A stretch of 64,000 nucleotides of DNA from Solibacteraceae bacterium (GCA_026984795.1 JALSRK010000077.1:39480-103479); one strand, 5' to 3'; counted from the stretch's first letter, positions 27,228 through 36,226 are shown. Notes: a model not told the origin generated them from the sequence alone. Numbers and translations: made by a program.

Positions 27228-28715
27228 ATGGGTGAGAGTTTTTCGGACAAGCTGCGGAAAATCGAGATCATCGCCATGAGGGCGCCGGGGATCGACAAAC
27301 GCTTCTCGATCCCGCGCGAAGAGTTCGTCGAGCGCCGGCGGCGCGTCTGGGCGGCGGTGAAAGAAGCGGCGGACGTGGACGTCGCCTTCGCTTTCTCCGA
27401 CGAGCACTACAGCGGGGACGTGCCGTATCTGGGCGGGAGCACGAACTATTCGATCGAGCAGGTGGCCTTCGGGCTGGGGCCGGACCCGGCGCGCTCGGGG
27501 GTGATCGCCGGGTTCGAGGGCGTCTACATCGCCGGGCAGCTCGCGCCGCGGGCCGGGGTGGCGGTCTATCCGACCGAATCGCTCCAGCTCGCCGACGAGA
27601 AGTATCCCGTCGAAGGTTATTCGCTGGCCGAGATCCTGGCGACGATCGCCGGGCGGCCCCCGCGGCGGATCGGGTTGCTCACGCCCCGGCAGGTGATCCC
27701 CGACGGCGTGGTGGCGAACCTGGAAGAGATCGTCGGGCCGGAGAACGTCGTGGACGCCCAGGAGCCGTTCCAGAAAGTCAAGAATCTCAAGTCCGACAAC
27801 GAGATGCGGCTCATCGAGGACGCCGCCTACGTCTCGTCGCTCGCCCTGCGGGCGATGCTGGCCGTCACCGAGCCGGGCATGGACGAGACCGAAGTAGCGG
27901 CGTTCGGCGACCTGCTGGCCAAGTGGATGGGCTGCGAGCGCAAGGGCTTCGAGACGATGGTCGGCTCCGACAGCGCCTGCGTGACGATGATCGGCCCGGC
28001 GCTCAACCGCCCGCTGGGCGCCGGCAGCGACGAGGCGGTCTACGTCCACATGGGAACCTCCTACAAGCGGGACGGGCTGACGGCCTGCTGCCGGCGGAGC
28101 CTCTTTCTGAACGCCGAGCGGGCGACGCCGTACCAGCGCTATTTCCGCGACCTGGTCGAAGAGGCGTTCCGTGTCGGCTTCGGCTCCTACGTGGACATCG
28201 CCCGCCACGGGAAACCGGCCCGGCTGCAGGAGCAGGCGCTGGTGGAGTTCTTCAACGGCAAGACCGGCGAGCTGCTGGCGCTGGTGCGGGAGACGTACGG
28301 GGCTGAGGCGGCGGACGCGCTCGAAGCGCGTCTCGAGGAGGAGATCCCCGGCATCGTGAAGGGGCTGGCCCGGATGAAGCCCTACACCGGGACGCACAAC
28401 GCCGGCTACACGGAATGCCAGGAGTTCTACGGGGCGATCACGCTGGAGTCCGAAGAGCCGCTGGAATCGCGGGTCGTGACCATGCTCGACGTGGCCTTGC
28501 GCGGCCGGGGCAGCCGGTGGCTGGGTGAAGAGTTCGAGCCGATCATCCCGGGATTCGACTATTGGGTGGTCGAGGACACTCTGGGCAAGTACGGGACCGA
28601 AGTAAAAAACCTGACCGGCGAACTGCAGCCGGACGGCTGTCTGGACCGGGGTATCGGCCGCATGCCGGTGAACGTACAGCCGCTGGTGGGCAACGTCAGC
28701 GAATTCCCCGGCTAG
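27228..28715 (+). CDS. creatinase-like M24 family protein
   Basis: 495 aa from ATG 27228 with GGGAAGG upstream. N-terminal domain about 25-180, then a pita-bread domain from about 190 (KNLKSDNEMRLIEDAAYVSSLALRAMLAVTEPGMDETEV). In metallo-aminopeptidases of this fold the first metal Asp pair sits in a D-x-G...SD-x-TR strand; here that strand reads VHMGTSYKRDGLTACCRRS, with both Asp positions replaced. GTHNAGYTECQEFYG keeps a His. Loss of metal ligands is the state seen in creatinase, so hydrolysis of a C-N bond without metal, or a non-enzymatic role, is more likely than Xaa-Pro peptidase activity. Divergent from the GH2 gene. Confidence 0.85.
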   Translation: MGESFSDKLRKIEIIAMRAPGIDKRFSIPREEFVERRRRVWAAVKEAADVDVAFAFSDEHYSGDVPYLGGSTNYSIEQVAFGLGPDPARSGVIAGFEGVYIAGQLAPRAGVAVYPTESLQLADEKYPVEGYSLAEILATIAGRPPRRIGLLTPRQVIPDGVVANLEEIVGPENVVDAQEPFQKVKNLKSDNEMRLIEDAAYVSSLALRAMLAVTEPGMDETEVAAFGDLLAKWMGCERKGFETMVGSDSACVTMIGPALNRPLGAGSDEAVYVHMGTSYKRDGLTACCRRSLFLNAERATPYQRYFRDLVEEAFRVGFGSYVDIARHGKPARLQEQALVEFFNGKTGELLALVRETYGAEAADALEARLEEEIPGIVKGLARMKPYTGTHNAGYTECQEFYGAITLESEEPLESRVVTMLDVALRGRGSRWLGEEFEPIIPGFDYWVVEDTLGKYGTEVKNLTGELQPDGCLDRGIGRMPVNVQPLVGNVSEFPG

Positions 28716-28755
28716 CGGACTCGAGCCGGGGGCGTTCGCCGGTCGCGGCCGGCCG

Positions 28756-30198
28756 TCAACCGCCGGCGCGTAAGACGACGGAGCGCAGGAACTCGGGCAA
28801 CTCGAGGCGGCCGCCGGCGGGGGAGGCGTGGGTCCAGCGGTCTTTCCACGGATCATAGATGCGAACCGGACCGGGCAGGGCGCCGCCCGCCAGAGCAGCT
28901 ATGTCGAGGACGGCGCTGCGGACTGGGGTGATCCGCCCATCGATCAGCTCGGCCCGCCAGTCCGCCTGTTTGTCGCGCACCCAGGCCAGGAGGGTTCGCC
29001 GCCCGCGCAGACAGTAGATCCGCAAGCGCTCGGTCTCCGTCATTCCCGGCGTGAAGCCTTCCGCCGCCGGATTCAGTCCCCGAACGATCTCGGCAAACCG
29101 GGCGAAATGAGCCCAGAGATTGTTCTTGTCAACGTAGAAGTACCAGTGGCCCGCCTGGCCCGAGCCCGCCGAGCCGGCGAAGAAAGGGGCGAACAGCATG
29201 TCGTGGAGCATCGCCCCGGCCAGGTCGAGGTCGTACAGTTTGGACGGCGCATTCCTACCGGCCTCCAGGGCGCCGGTTTCGGCCAGTACGACCGGCTTGC
29301 CAGGCACAATGCCAAGCACCGCTCGAACCGCGTCGGCAGCCATTCCATCCACCGGCCCCCGGCAGGCCTCCAGCTCGGCGGCGGTATCGAGATAGCGGTG
29401 CACCTGAGCGAAGTCGTTGCCGGGCATCTTCCAAATCGGTCCGTAGAGATAGCGCTTGCGGTACATGTCGAATCTCCCCACGCTCTGGGTGGCCAGGTGA
29501 TGGGGAAAAGCCCGATGCAGTTCGCCCAGCATCTCCGTGGTCCATTCTTGCCAGCCGTCGCCGCGCACCTCGCTGATCTCGTGCCACAGCTCCCAGGCAA
29601 ACACGGCCGGCTCGTCCCGGTAGCGGCGCGCGAACCACTCGATCTTCCGCCGGAAGCGCTCGCGGCATTTCGGCAAGGTGAAGAATTCGGTCATGTTCTT
29701 GGCCGGCCCGCCCCGGGAGACGTGATGGATCGGATTGCCGAAGCTGGGCGCTCCGGGAAACTCCGGCGGCTCCTCGCGCAGGGTGCGGAAATGTTCGAAG
29801 CAGAGAGTCAGGCGGATACCGTAGCGGCGGGCCAGGGCCACGGCGCGGTCGATGCGCCGCAGCTTGATGGAATCGTACTTGCCGCTGAACTCGTGCTCGA
29901 CGTCGTAGAACGGGTGTCCCATCCAGATGCGGACCAGGTTGCCGCCGTTGGAGGAAAGTTTGCGGAACCGCTCTTCCAACTTCTCCAAGACGCTCTCCTC
30001 CTCGTAATCGAAGCGGGGAAACGCGATGTTCAAGCCGATGGGGATGAAGGGGGAGCCGTCGTGCGCTTCGAAGTACCGCGAGTCGCGAGGGCTGACGCGG
30101 ATGAAGGCGCCGGCCCCGCTTTCCTGGGGGCCGCCGCGCCGGCAAGCCAGCCCGGCGAGCCCGCCGGCAGCCAGCGAGAGGACCGTCCTGCGCTTCAT
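28756..30198 (-). CDS. exported GH5-like (cellulase superfamily) glycoside hydrolase
   Basis: 480 aa. The N-terminus MKRRTVLSLAAGGLAGLAC combines an RR Tat-like motif with a lipobox (acylated Cys19). The body is a (beta/alpha)8 barrel: FIPIGLNIAFPRFDYE, GGNLVRIWMG (strand 2/3), LTLCFEHF, then WELWHEISE, whose Glu fits the acid/base after strand 4, and PVVLAETGA, whose Glu fits the nucleophile after strand 7. QVHRYLDTAAE carries the usual His-x-Tyr. Clan GH-A, near mannan endo-mannosidase-like proteins, but the exact family cannot be fixed. Likely periplasmic or surface polysaccharide hydrolase. TATCAT lies nine bases before the ATG. Confidence 0.85.
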   Translation of the reverse strand: MKRRTVLSLAAGGLAGLACRRGGPQESGAGAFIRVSPRDSRYFEAHDGSPFIPIGLNIAFPRFDYEEESVLEKLEERFRKLSSNGGNLVRIWMGHPFYDVEHEFSGKYDSIKLRRIDRAVALARRYGIRLTLCFEHFRTLREEPPEFPGAPSFGNPIHHVSRGGPAKNMTEFFTLPKCRERFRRKIEWFARRYRDEPAVFAWELWHEISEVRGDGWQEWTTEMLGELHRAFPHHLATQSVGRFDMYRKRYLYGPIWKMPGNDFAQVHRYLDTAAELEACRGPVDGMAADAVRAVLGIVPGKPVVLAETGALEAGRNAPSKLYDLDLAGAMLHDMLFAPFFAGSAGSGQAGHWYFYVDKNNLWAHFARFAEIVRGLNPAAEGFTPGMTETERLRIYCLRGRRTLLAWVRDKQADWRAELIDGRITPVRSAVLDIAALAGGALPGPVRIYDPWKDRWTHASPAGGRLELPEFLRSVVLRAGG

Positions 30199-30271
30199 CC
30201 GCCTTCCATGATAGCCGCCTACCGGGCGGCCGCCTCGGGTAAGCGTTGTCTCGACCGCCTATGATGGGAGC

Positions 30272-30835
30272 ATGCACTGTCTTGAGGGGAGTCGGAGAGC
30301 GGCGGGGCTGGCTCGGCTGGCGCTCGCCGTCTGCCTGGCGGGGGCGCCCGTTGCGGCCAAAGTGAAGGTCTTCCCGGCCAAGGACGCCAAGCTGAGCGAT
30401 TATAAGACCTATCATTGGGAGCCGATACGCGTACTGACACGGCGAGGGGTTCTGGAGGACGATCCGGAATTCGCCCCGATGATCAAAGAGGCGATCCGGA
30501 AGCAGTTGGCAAGGAAGGGCTACCGGGAAGTACCGAGCAACGGAGAGCTGAAGCTGCTGGCGGCGGGATTGTCGGCGGCCAACAGCCAGCTCGAGGGCTT
30601 CCTGCTGCGGTGGGGCTACGACGTCTACTGGGGTTACGGGGTGGCGGTGGCGACGCCGGTGACCCGGGTCAACAAGGCCGGTACCATCGTGGTGAATTTC
30701 GTGGATGCTGAGACCGGCAAGGGCGTGTGGTTCGGCTACGCCACCCAGGCGCTGGTCACCGGGGGCAACGTGAAGAGGACGATCGACAAGGCGGTGGGCA
30801 AGCTCTTCAAGAAGGTGCCGCGGCGGAAGGAGTAG
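30272..30835 (+). CDS. DUF4136 family exported protein
   Basis: 187 aa. Signal sequence about 9-30 (LARLALAVCLAGAPVAAK). The remainder follows DUF4136: LSDYKTYHWEP at the first strand, a helix with MIKEAIRKQLARKGYREVPSNGELKLLAAG, a strand TIVVNFVDAETGKGVWFGYATQAL, and a final IDKAVGKLFKKVP. Usually a periplasmic protein of unknown role. TATGAT at 30260-30265 is six bases upstream of the ATG, so probably leaderless. Divergent from the GH5-like gene, with only 73 bases between the starts. Confidence 0.9.
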   Translation: MHCLEGSRRAAGLARLALAVCLAGAPVAAKVKVFPAKDAKLSDYKTYHWEPIRVLTRRGVLEDDPEFAPMIKEAIRKQLARKGYREVPSNGELKLLAAGLSAANSQLEGFLLRWGYDVYWGYGVAVATPVTRVNKAGTIVVNFVDAETGKGVWFGYATQALVTGGNVKRTIDKAVGKLFKKVPRRKE

Positions 30836-30886
30836 CCGCGGCCGAAAGGGCCTGCGCCCGGAGGTTCAGGGGATCCCGGGCGAAAA

Positions 30887-31228
30887 TCAGTCCCCGGCGT
30901 CGGCGCCTCCGGCGGCCGGTTCGATGATCGCCCTCATCGAGCCTCTGGAATTCGGCATCCGCCAATCGGCCCCGTAAGACTGGATCTGATCTCTGGCAAA
31001 CTCGGCTTCGGAAAGCTCGCAGGTCATCAGGACGCTCCGGCCCGTCGTATCCACCTCGACCGCGTGGCGAAAAGCCTTGGCCTGGCTGAACAGGAAAAGC
31101 TTCTGGAGCATCTCGATCACGTAGTCGTACGTGTGTTCGTCGTCATCGAGCAGGACCACGTTGTAGAGGGGTGTCAATTCCTCACGGCTGGTGGTTTCCA
31201 CGCCGGGCGTTGTGACAGTCTGGCTCAT
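30887..31228 (-). CDS. clpS: ATP-dependent Clp protease adaptor ClpS
   Basis: 113 aa from ATG 31228. ClpS core: YNVVLLDDDEHTYDYVIEMLQKLF (the N-degron pocket Asp residues and the helix that binds ClpA/ClpC), FRHAVEVDTTGRSVLMTCELSEAEFARDQI. Delivers proteins with N-terminal Leu/Phe/Tyr/Trp to the Clp protease. The canonical KAxxxxxxVH strand is here QAKAFRHAVEVDTTG. After the core comes an extra C-terminal stretch, YGADWRMPNSRGSMRAIIEPA. The frame is open upstream to 31345, but conservation begins at this Met. No clp partner gene is adjacent. Confidence 0.93.
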   Translation of the reverse strand: MSQTVTTPGVETTSREELTPLYNVVLLDDDEHTYDYVIEMLQKLFLFSQAKAFRHAVEVDTTGRSVLMTCELSEAEFARDQIQSYGADWRMPNSRGSMRAIIEPAAGGADAGD

Positions 31229-31566
31229 GGGCGGCCGGGACCCGGTAGAGTGATCCCCATTGAACGATGCTAGACGATTGCCGCCGAATAGACAAAGTCC
31301 CGACCGGCACTGCCCGTGATCCGTTCTGAAGGGGCTGCCGCCCACCGCGCCAGCCCCTCGGCCCGCTGCGCCACCTTCGGCGTTGGGATCGCAGGTCCAC
31401 CGTCGCGGCGGGCCGCCGTTCCGTCATCTTGTTCTTCCCCGAAGCCATCACCAGATCCCCGGCAATCCGGCCCGGCCGGGTGAACCCTCTCGGCCTTCCG
31501 CACCCTTTCTTTCCGTGCTCCCGCTTCAACACCCCTTCGTTGCGGGCGGAATACGGGCAGGGAGCT
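31229..31566. other. 338-base gap without a recognisable gene
   Basis: Between clpS and the PepSY pair. Short frames on both strands are Arg/Pro-rich with no domain or ribosome site. It may contain the clpS promoter and the end of the PepSY transcript; no distinct terminator was recognised. Confidence 0.5.
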
Positions 31567-32142
31567 TCATGCCACTCGTATCCATGCGAGAAGAGTCAGA
31601 CTGAACAAGATCCCAGCGCTTATGAGCACCAGTCCGACGCGCCGCTCGGCGAGCGTCTTGTACCAGAGGTAGACGCCGGTCACTCCCAGCAGCAGCAGGG
31701 CGGCCGAGGTCAGAACGACCAGCCACCCCCAGGCGTCGTAGACCCAGGAACCCTGCCGCACTCCGGCGATGACGTGCATCCGGATGAGCGTTCCCATCCA
31801 GTTCATCGTCCGTGTCGTCACCTGCGCCTCAGCGGCTCCGGGCCGGTATGCGACCTCATGCGCGGCGCCGAACCGCACGATGCGGAACCGGAATCCCTCC
31901 GGGGTGCGGCGGACGTCCCGGAGCATGCCGCGGTACTCTGCCCGGCGCATGATCTGGCGGGCCACCGCCCGAGGATCCGCCGCCCTCACCGGATCCACCG
32001 GAATGGTCCCCTTCGTCACCGCCGGTTCCGAAGGGATCCACCCCGAGTGGGCGAAGGGGATGCTGCTGACGCCGTAGAGCAGCACGAAAAGGCAGAAGAA
32101 GGTTCCGAGCGCCAGATGGATGTTGCGGATCAGCCGATACAA
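31567..32142 (-). CDS. PepSY-associated TM-helix protein, second of a pair
   Basis: 191 aa with a TTG start and a GGGAGGTG site. Layout: one N-terminal TM helix (IHLALGTFFCLFVLLYGVSSI), a periplasmic PepSY-like region (about 45-115), then two C-terminal TM helices (WGWLVVLTSAALLLLGVTGVYLWY and GLVLISAGILFSLTLLAWI). Related single-chain proteins have four or more such helices and PepSY domains, and often accompany iron transport as reductase-like partners. Here the function seems split between this gene and the one 6 bases upstream. No heme or flavin motif is evident beyond scattered His residues (H9, H32, H123). Confidence 0.75.
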   Translation of the reverse strand: MYRLIRNIHLALGTFFCLFVLLYGVSSIPFAHSGWIPSEPAVTKGTIPVDPVRAADPRAVARQIMRRAEYRGMLRDVRRTPEGFRFRIVRFGAAHEVAYRPGAAEAQVTTRTMNWMGTLIRMHVIAGVRQGSWVYDAWGWLVVLTSAALLLLGVTGVYLWYKTLAERRVGLVLISAGILFSLTLLAWIRVA

Positions 32143-32148
32143 CGTTCG

Positions 32149-32745
32149 TCACCTCCCGGCAAAGAGGGCCGCCAGGAACGCAACCGTTCCGGCAGCGAAA
32201 GAAACCCTCGCCCACCGCAGCCGCGGCCGCGAGGCCAGCCAAAGCCAAATTCCCGTCACGGCCATGAAGATCAGCGACCAGAGGGCGAACTCGATGTAGA
32301 ACGCCCAGGCGCGGATCCGCCAGTCTGGATCTCCGCGTGAAGGCGTAATGGTGTGGAGCCGCGCCAGATAGTGCCAGATGTCGAACGAAACGGTCTCCAC
32401 CCGCAAACGGCTCTCGCTTTCAAGCACCGTCACCCGGTAGAGCCTGGCCGGGGTCGGCAGGTGGATCCGTAGCCGGCCGGCTTTGTCCCGCCGGATGTTG
32501 AAAGCCGCCGGCGGCCTGGTCAGCGGCAGATGGAGCGTTTCGTACACCCGGCGGGCCACTGCGGCATCATCGGCGTCGCCGGGGATTTCGAAAGGTACGA
32601 GCCGCACAGCCGACGCCGGCCGCGCCGCCGGCGGAGAATGCGGCAGGAAGCTCGCCGCGAGCCCGACCAGAGAGAACACCGCCAGGATGGTCGAGTTCAG
32701 CAGTCCGACATAGATATGTAGACGCTTGATCCACTTCGCCGCCAT
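32149..32745 (-). CDS. PepSY-associated TM-helix protein, first of a pair
   Basis: 198 aa from ATG 32745 with GGAGG ahead. WIKRLHIYVGLLNSTILAVFSLVGL is the first TM helix with its early His, typical of the PepSY_TM family. A periplasmic alpha/beta region follows (about 50-130: VPFEIPGDADDAAVARRVYETL, KAGRLRIHLPTPARLYRVTVLE). DIWHYLARLHTI and two more TM helices (FALWSLIFMAVTGIWLWLA, VSFAAGTVAFLAALFAG) end the protein. The same layout appears in the next gene, so the pair looks like a duplicated or split unit that would assemble in the inner membrane. Confidence 0.78.
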   Translation of the reverse strand: MAAKWIKRLHIYVGLLNSTILAVFSLVGLAASFLPHSPPAARPASAVRLVPFEIPGDADDAAVARRVYETLHLPLTRPPAAFNIRRDKAGRLRIHLPTPARLYRVTVLESESRLRVETVSFDIWHYLARLHTITPSRGDPDWRIRAWAFYIEFALWSLIFMAVTGIWLWLASRPRLRWARVSFAAGTVAFLAALFAGR

Positions 32746-32929
32746 TTGGCCTCCAGCATCCCCGCGGCCATCGAGGCCCCGGTATCGGAATGAGCGAAGT
32801 GTACCAAAACGAAGTGCTGCTCCGCGGCCCACCTCGAGATCGGGCGGCAAAGCGATTCGAGTCGGCGCGACCCGGCGGCGGGCAGGTTGCTGGCTCAGTA
32901 GGGCCGGCGCCCTGAAAGCTGCTGAAGTC

Positions 32930-34840
32930 CTACTCTGTGCGCGGGTCGGATTGGTTCTGACGCCGCCCTCCGCGCCGCAAGATTACCAGCCAATCCTCCC
33001 GCGGTTCGCGCGGTGGGATTCCGAGCGACACCTCGGCGCCGCCCTTCACTGAGGCGACTGGGCCTTCCAGCAGTTCTCCGCCGGAGCGCGGATCGAACCA
33101 GCGCACGGTGAAGCTCCCCCCGGTTCCGGAAAGGTCGAGGCGCCCGGCGCCGCCCTGGGGCAAATAAACAAGGTAGATCTGGCCGGGCTTGGCCAGGCAG
33201 TAGGCGGTGTTGTCCCGGCCGGGGTTGCCCACCAGCTCGTCGGCGTTGGTCATTTCCCAGAACGGAATCCGGTGGTCGGCGAAGAAGCGCAGGGCAATGC
33301 GGCAGTAGTCCCAAGTGCGGTCGCGGCTGCGGTAGTCCTCGGCCAGCAGGTCGTTCTGGGGCAGCAGGTTGCCGAAGTAGTACTCCACGCCGGCCCCGCC
33401 GGCCATGAGGTTCCCCCACAGGGTGTATCTGCGGATCTCGTGGAGCGAGTAGCCGACCGGGCGCCCTTGGCTGTCCCGGCCCTCGAAGCCGGCGTAGCCT
33501 GGATCGGGCGGCACGCCGTAGGGGGCCGGGTTCTGCTCGTCATTGGCCACCACCCAGGGATGACCGGCTTCACGGGACGCCTTCACCCATTGCCAGGTGC
33601 GGCGGTGGACGGCGTCCCAGGGGTTCTGCAGCGAGACGCCGGTAATGGCAGCGACGCCGAGCAGCGGCTTGTAGACCTTGTCCTGATCGGTCGGGTAGGT
33701 ATGCAGGACGATATGGTGATCGTAGGGGTCGACCTCGCGCAGGTATTCGGCCATGGCGATCTGCTCGGAGGTGGATTGCGTGTTCTCCTCGCCCAGGTTC
33801 CAGTTCAGCGCCAGGGCGTGGCCGAAGCGCGCTACCAGCTCCCGGCAGTAGAGCTTCCGCTCGGGGCCGAGGGCGCCGCCGTCCAGGGCTTCGGGGACCT
33901 CCACGGGCTTGCGCGCGGGCCCCATGCGCTCGTCGTCCATCTCAGTCTCCTGCATCTTGAAGTGGAGATAGATGCCCAGGGCCTGGGCGTGGTCGAAGAC
34001 GATCCCCCACTGGTCGAGCTTCGAGACGTCGTAGTGCAGCTTGTCGTCGCGTGAGACGAAAGGCCAGACATTGTCGCCGTCGCCGCCGGCGTTGTAGGTA
34101 AGAAACGAGACGGCGTTCAGACCCTTGGAAGCCAGATAGTTCAGGGCTCCGATGATGCCTTTTCCCCTGCCGCCCTTCCAGGTGGGATCGCCCGGGCGCC
34201 AGTCGGCGAGATGCGGCTCCCACGTCTTCAGCGGGGCCTTGCCGGCCTTCGTGCCGTCGAAATCGGCGTAGGCGAGAAACGTCTCCGGGGCGTCGGGGCC
34301 GGCTTTGAGGAAGTATTCGCCGGTTCCGGCGAACCGCAGGTGGTGCTTGCCGGCATACTCGAGCCGCCCGCGGGCGCGGAAATCCGGCGGGCGCTTGTCG
34401 GTGGGGGCGATCTCGAAGGACCCTTCCAGGCCGTCAGCGCCGCGCACCGGTTCTCCAGGGGCCGAGCGGTCCAGGGCGGCCAGCCTGCCCGTGACGAAGG
34501 AGACGCGGTAGCGCCAGCGGCCGGGCTTGTCCGGCGAGAGGTGCGCCCGCCATTTGTCGCCGGCTTCGGCTGACGATTCCGCGGCGTCGCCGTCGGCGGC
34601 GAAGTAACCGGGCACGACGTACGCCGGGCCTCCGGATTCGTGGACGAACGTCACCTCCATCCGGTAATCGGTGAAGGGGTTCGGATCGGAGCCGGTCTCC
34701 CGGGCGAACGGCCCATCGACGGTGAGCGTGACCTTGTGCCACTGCTTCAGCTCGCCGCTGACCCGGGCGCCGGCGGCTGCAGCGGTGGAGACCAAGGCAA
34801 GAAACAAGGTAAGGAAAAAGACCTGGTGGACACGTGACAT
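32930..34840 (-). CDS. exported DUF5060-containing glycoside hydrolase-like protein
   Basis: 636 aa from ATG 34840; signal peptide 1-23 (ends STAAAAGA). Residues about 25-135 match DUF5060, an N-terminal beta-sandwich (SGELKQWHKVTLTVDGPFA, DKWRAHLSPDKPGRWRYRVSF). About 165-540 is a TIM-barrel-like glycosidase domain: RGRLEYAGKHHLRFAGTGEYF, GLNAVSFLTYNAGGDGDNVWPF, LNWNLGEENTQS (candidate acid/base Glu), WVVANDEQNPA (candidate nucleophile). The C-terminal ~80 residues form a small beta domain like the collagen-binding-type modules of this group (YCLAKPGQIYLVYLP, FTVRWFDPRSGG). Probably periplasmic glycan hydrolysis; substrate unknown. Confidence 0.85.
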   Translation of the reverse strand: MSRVHQVFFLTLFLALVSTAAAAGARVSGELKQWHKVTLTVDGPFARETGSDPNPFTDYRMEVTFVHESGGPAYVVPGYFAADGDAAESSAEAGDKWRAHLSPDKPGRWRYRVSFVTGRLAALDRSAPGEPVRGADGLEGSFEIAPTDKRPPDFRARGRLEYAGKHHLRFAGTGEYFLKAGPDAPETFLAYADFDGTKAGKAPLKTWEPHLADWRPGDPTWKGGRGKGIIGALNYLASKGLNAVSFLTYNAGGDGDNVWPFVSRDDKLHYDVSKLDQWGIVFDHAQALGIYLHFKMQETEMDDERMGPARKPVEVPEALDGGALGPERKLYCRELVARFGHALALNWNLGEENTQSTSEQIAMAEYLREVDPYDHHIVLHTYPTDQDKVYKPLLGVAAITGVSLQNPWDAVHRRTWQWVKASREAGHPWVVANDEQNPAPYGVPPDPGYAGFEGRDSQGRPVGYSLHEIRRYTLWGNLMAGGAGVEYYFGNLLPQNDLLAEDYRSRDRTWDYCRIALRFFADHRIPFWEMTNADELVGNPGRDNTAYCLAKPGQIYLVYLPQGGAGRLDLSGTGGSFTVRWFDPRSGGELLEGPVASVKGGAEVSLGIPPREPREDWLVILRRGGRRQNQSDPRTE

Positions 34841-34935
34841 GGTGGAATCCCCGTTCCGGGCTCCGGAGCCGGTTCCTTCCATGCCTGTCGGAACCCGGGA
34901 TGCGTGCGATACCGAGGAAGCCCGGCCCGGGAAGC

Positions 34936-35133
34936 TCAGCGCTTCTTTTTCGGAGGCGGGGTTTCATTCAGATAGTCGTGCTCGTGGTAGCAAGAACGGC
35001 ACCGGACCTTGGCCGGAACCGGGGGCGAGCCCGCCGCGGAATTATGGAACGCGACCACGAGGTGATTGGTGAGCCGCTTGCACTTTACACAATAATCATC
35101 GATGTCGTCGCCGAGTCGTAACTGCCGTTCCAT
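34936..35133 (-). CDS. small Cys4 zinc-ribbon protein
   Basis: 65 aa from ATG 35133 (MERQLRLGDDIDDYC). Two cysteine pairs, CVKCKR and CRSCYHEH, separated by about 30 residues (LTNHLVVAFHNSAAG...), form a zinc ribbon with extra histidines. A basic tail (PPPKKKR) ends it. The frame continues upstream to 35451 but that part is antisense to the HlyD-type gene. Likely a nucleic-acid- or ribosome-associated small protein; no known family is recognised. Divergent from the adaptor gene at 35231. Confidence 0.7.
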   Translation of the reverse strand: MERQLRLGDDIDDYCVKCKRLTNHLVVAFHNSAAGSPPVPAKVRCRSCYHEHDYLNETPPPKKKR

Positions 35134-35230
35134 CCGGGCCGCCTTCTTTGATGGAGTCGAAAAAAAGTATAACGAAAACAGGGAGCTTCTCGTAACCGGT
35201 GGTCGTCTCGAGGGAGGAAAAGGCGCGGCA

Positions 35231-36226
35231 ATGACGGGCAAATGGCTGGCAGTGGCGGGGACGGCGTTGCTCGCCGGGGTGCTGGCCGGGGCCGTTTCGC
35301 TCTGGTGGCAGCGGCGGGCGGGAACCGAGCGGCCGGAATCCGCTGCCGCCGGCCCACCGCAGGTAAGCGAGCTGCGGCTGGAAGGAGTAGTCGGCAGCCG
35401 TAACGTGGTCACCATCCCGCCGCCGATACCGGGGATCCTGGAGATGGTCACGGTGGATGTCGGCTCCGAGGTGTACCAGGGGATGTTGCTGGCGCAGATT
35501 CATAACAGCGAAGTCGAAGCGGACTTGCAAGCGGCCCGGGAAGAGCTCAGGGATGCCGAAGACGAAGTCAGTTCACTGGAACGGTCGCGCGCGGCGGCCC
35601 GCCTGGAGGCCTCGCGCGCCGATGCCGAGCTCGCCCGGGCCCGATCGGCGTTGGAAGAGGCGCGGAAGGCGGCTGAGCGACAAGCCTTGCTCTATCGGGA
35701 AGGGGCCACTCCCCGGCGCGTCTACCAGCAGGCGCAGAAGGATCTCGAAGCCCGCCGGAAAGAGTATGACGCGGCCATGGTCCTGGCTAAGGATGCCGCC
35801 GGCGACGTGGAGACCATCGACCGGAAACTCGAGGCCGCCCGGCGCCGGGTGGAGCAGATCCGCACCGAGATGGAAGCGATCCAGCAGGATCTCGAGGCCT
35901 GCCAGGTTCTCTCGCCCGTCGATGGGATCGTCACTGGGATGGCGGCGCGCCAAGGTGAAGAAGTCAGCGCCGGCATGGAAGCGCTGTTCCAGATCGCCGT
36001 GGACCTCTCACGGCTGATCGTCACCCTCCATCCCACTCCGGACCAGATGAGGCTCCTCACTCCGGGCCAGCGCGCCCTCGTCTACGTCGCCGAGATGGGG
36101 GGCGAGGCCCTGGAAGGGCAGGTCACCGAGATGTCGGTGGGCCGGGCGGTTGTGGAGTTCGCGAATCCCAGCCCCGACGTCCGGCCGGGCCTGACCGCCC
36201 AGGTCGTCGTCCAGACAGGCTCGTAA
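35231..36226 (+). CDS. HlyD-family periplasmic adaptor (membrane fusion) protein
   Basis: 331 aa from ATG 35231, preceded by GGGAGGAAAAGG. One N-terminal TM helix (about 5-24). Lipoyl-like half domain (GVVGSRNVVTIPPPIPGILEMVTVDVGSEVYQGMLLAQI), then a long alpha-helical hairpin (about 85-220, rich in Glu/Arg/Ala heptads), the second lipoyl half (QVLSPVDGIVTGMAARQGEEVSAGMEALFQIA) and a beta-barrel domain to the end (HPTPDQMRLLTPGQRALVYVAE). Such adaptors link an inner-membrane pump to an outer-membrane channel. No pump gene is adjacent, so it is an orphan adaptor or works with a distant transporter. Confidence 0.88.
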   Translation: MTGKWLAVAGTALLAGVLAGAVSLWWQRRAGTERPESAAAGPPQVSELRLEGVVGSRNVVTIPPPIPGILEMVTVDVGSEVYQGMLLAQIHNSEVEADLQAAREELRDAEDEVSSLERSRAAARLEASRADAELARARSALEEARKAAERQALLYREGATPRRVYQQAQKDLEARRKEYDAAMVLAKDAAGDVETIDRKLEAARRRVEQIRTEMEAIQQDLEACQVLSPVDGIVTGMAARQGEEVSAGMEALFQIAVDLSRLIVTLHPTPDQMRLLTPGQRALVYVAEMGGEALEGQVTEMSVGRAVVEFANPSPDVRPGLTAQVVVQTGS

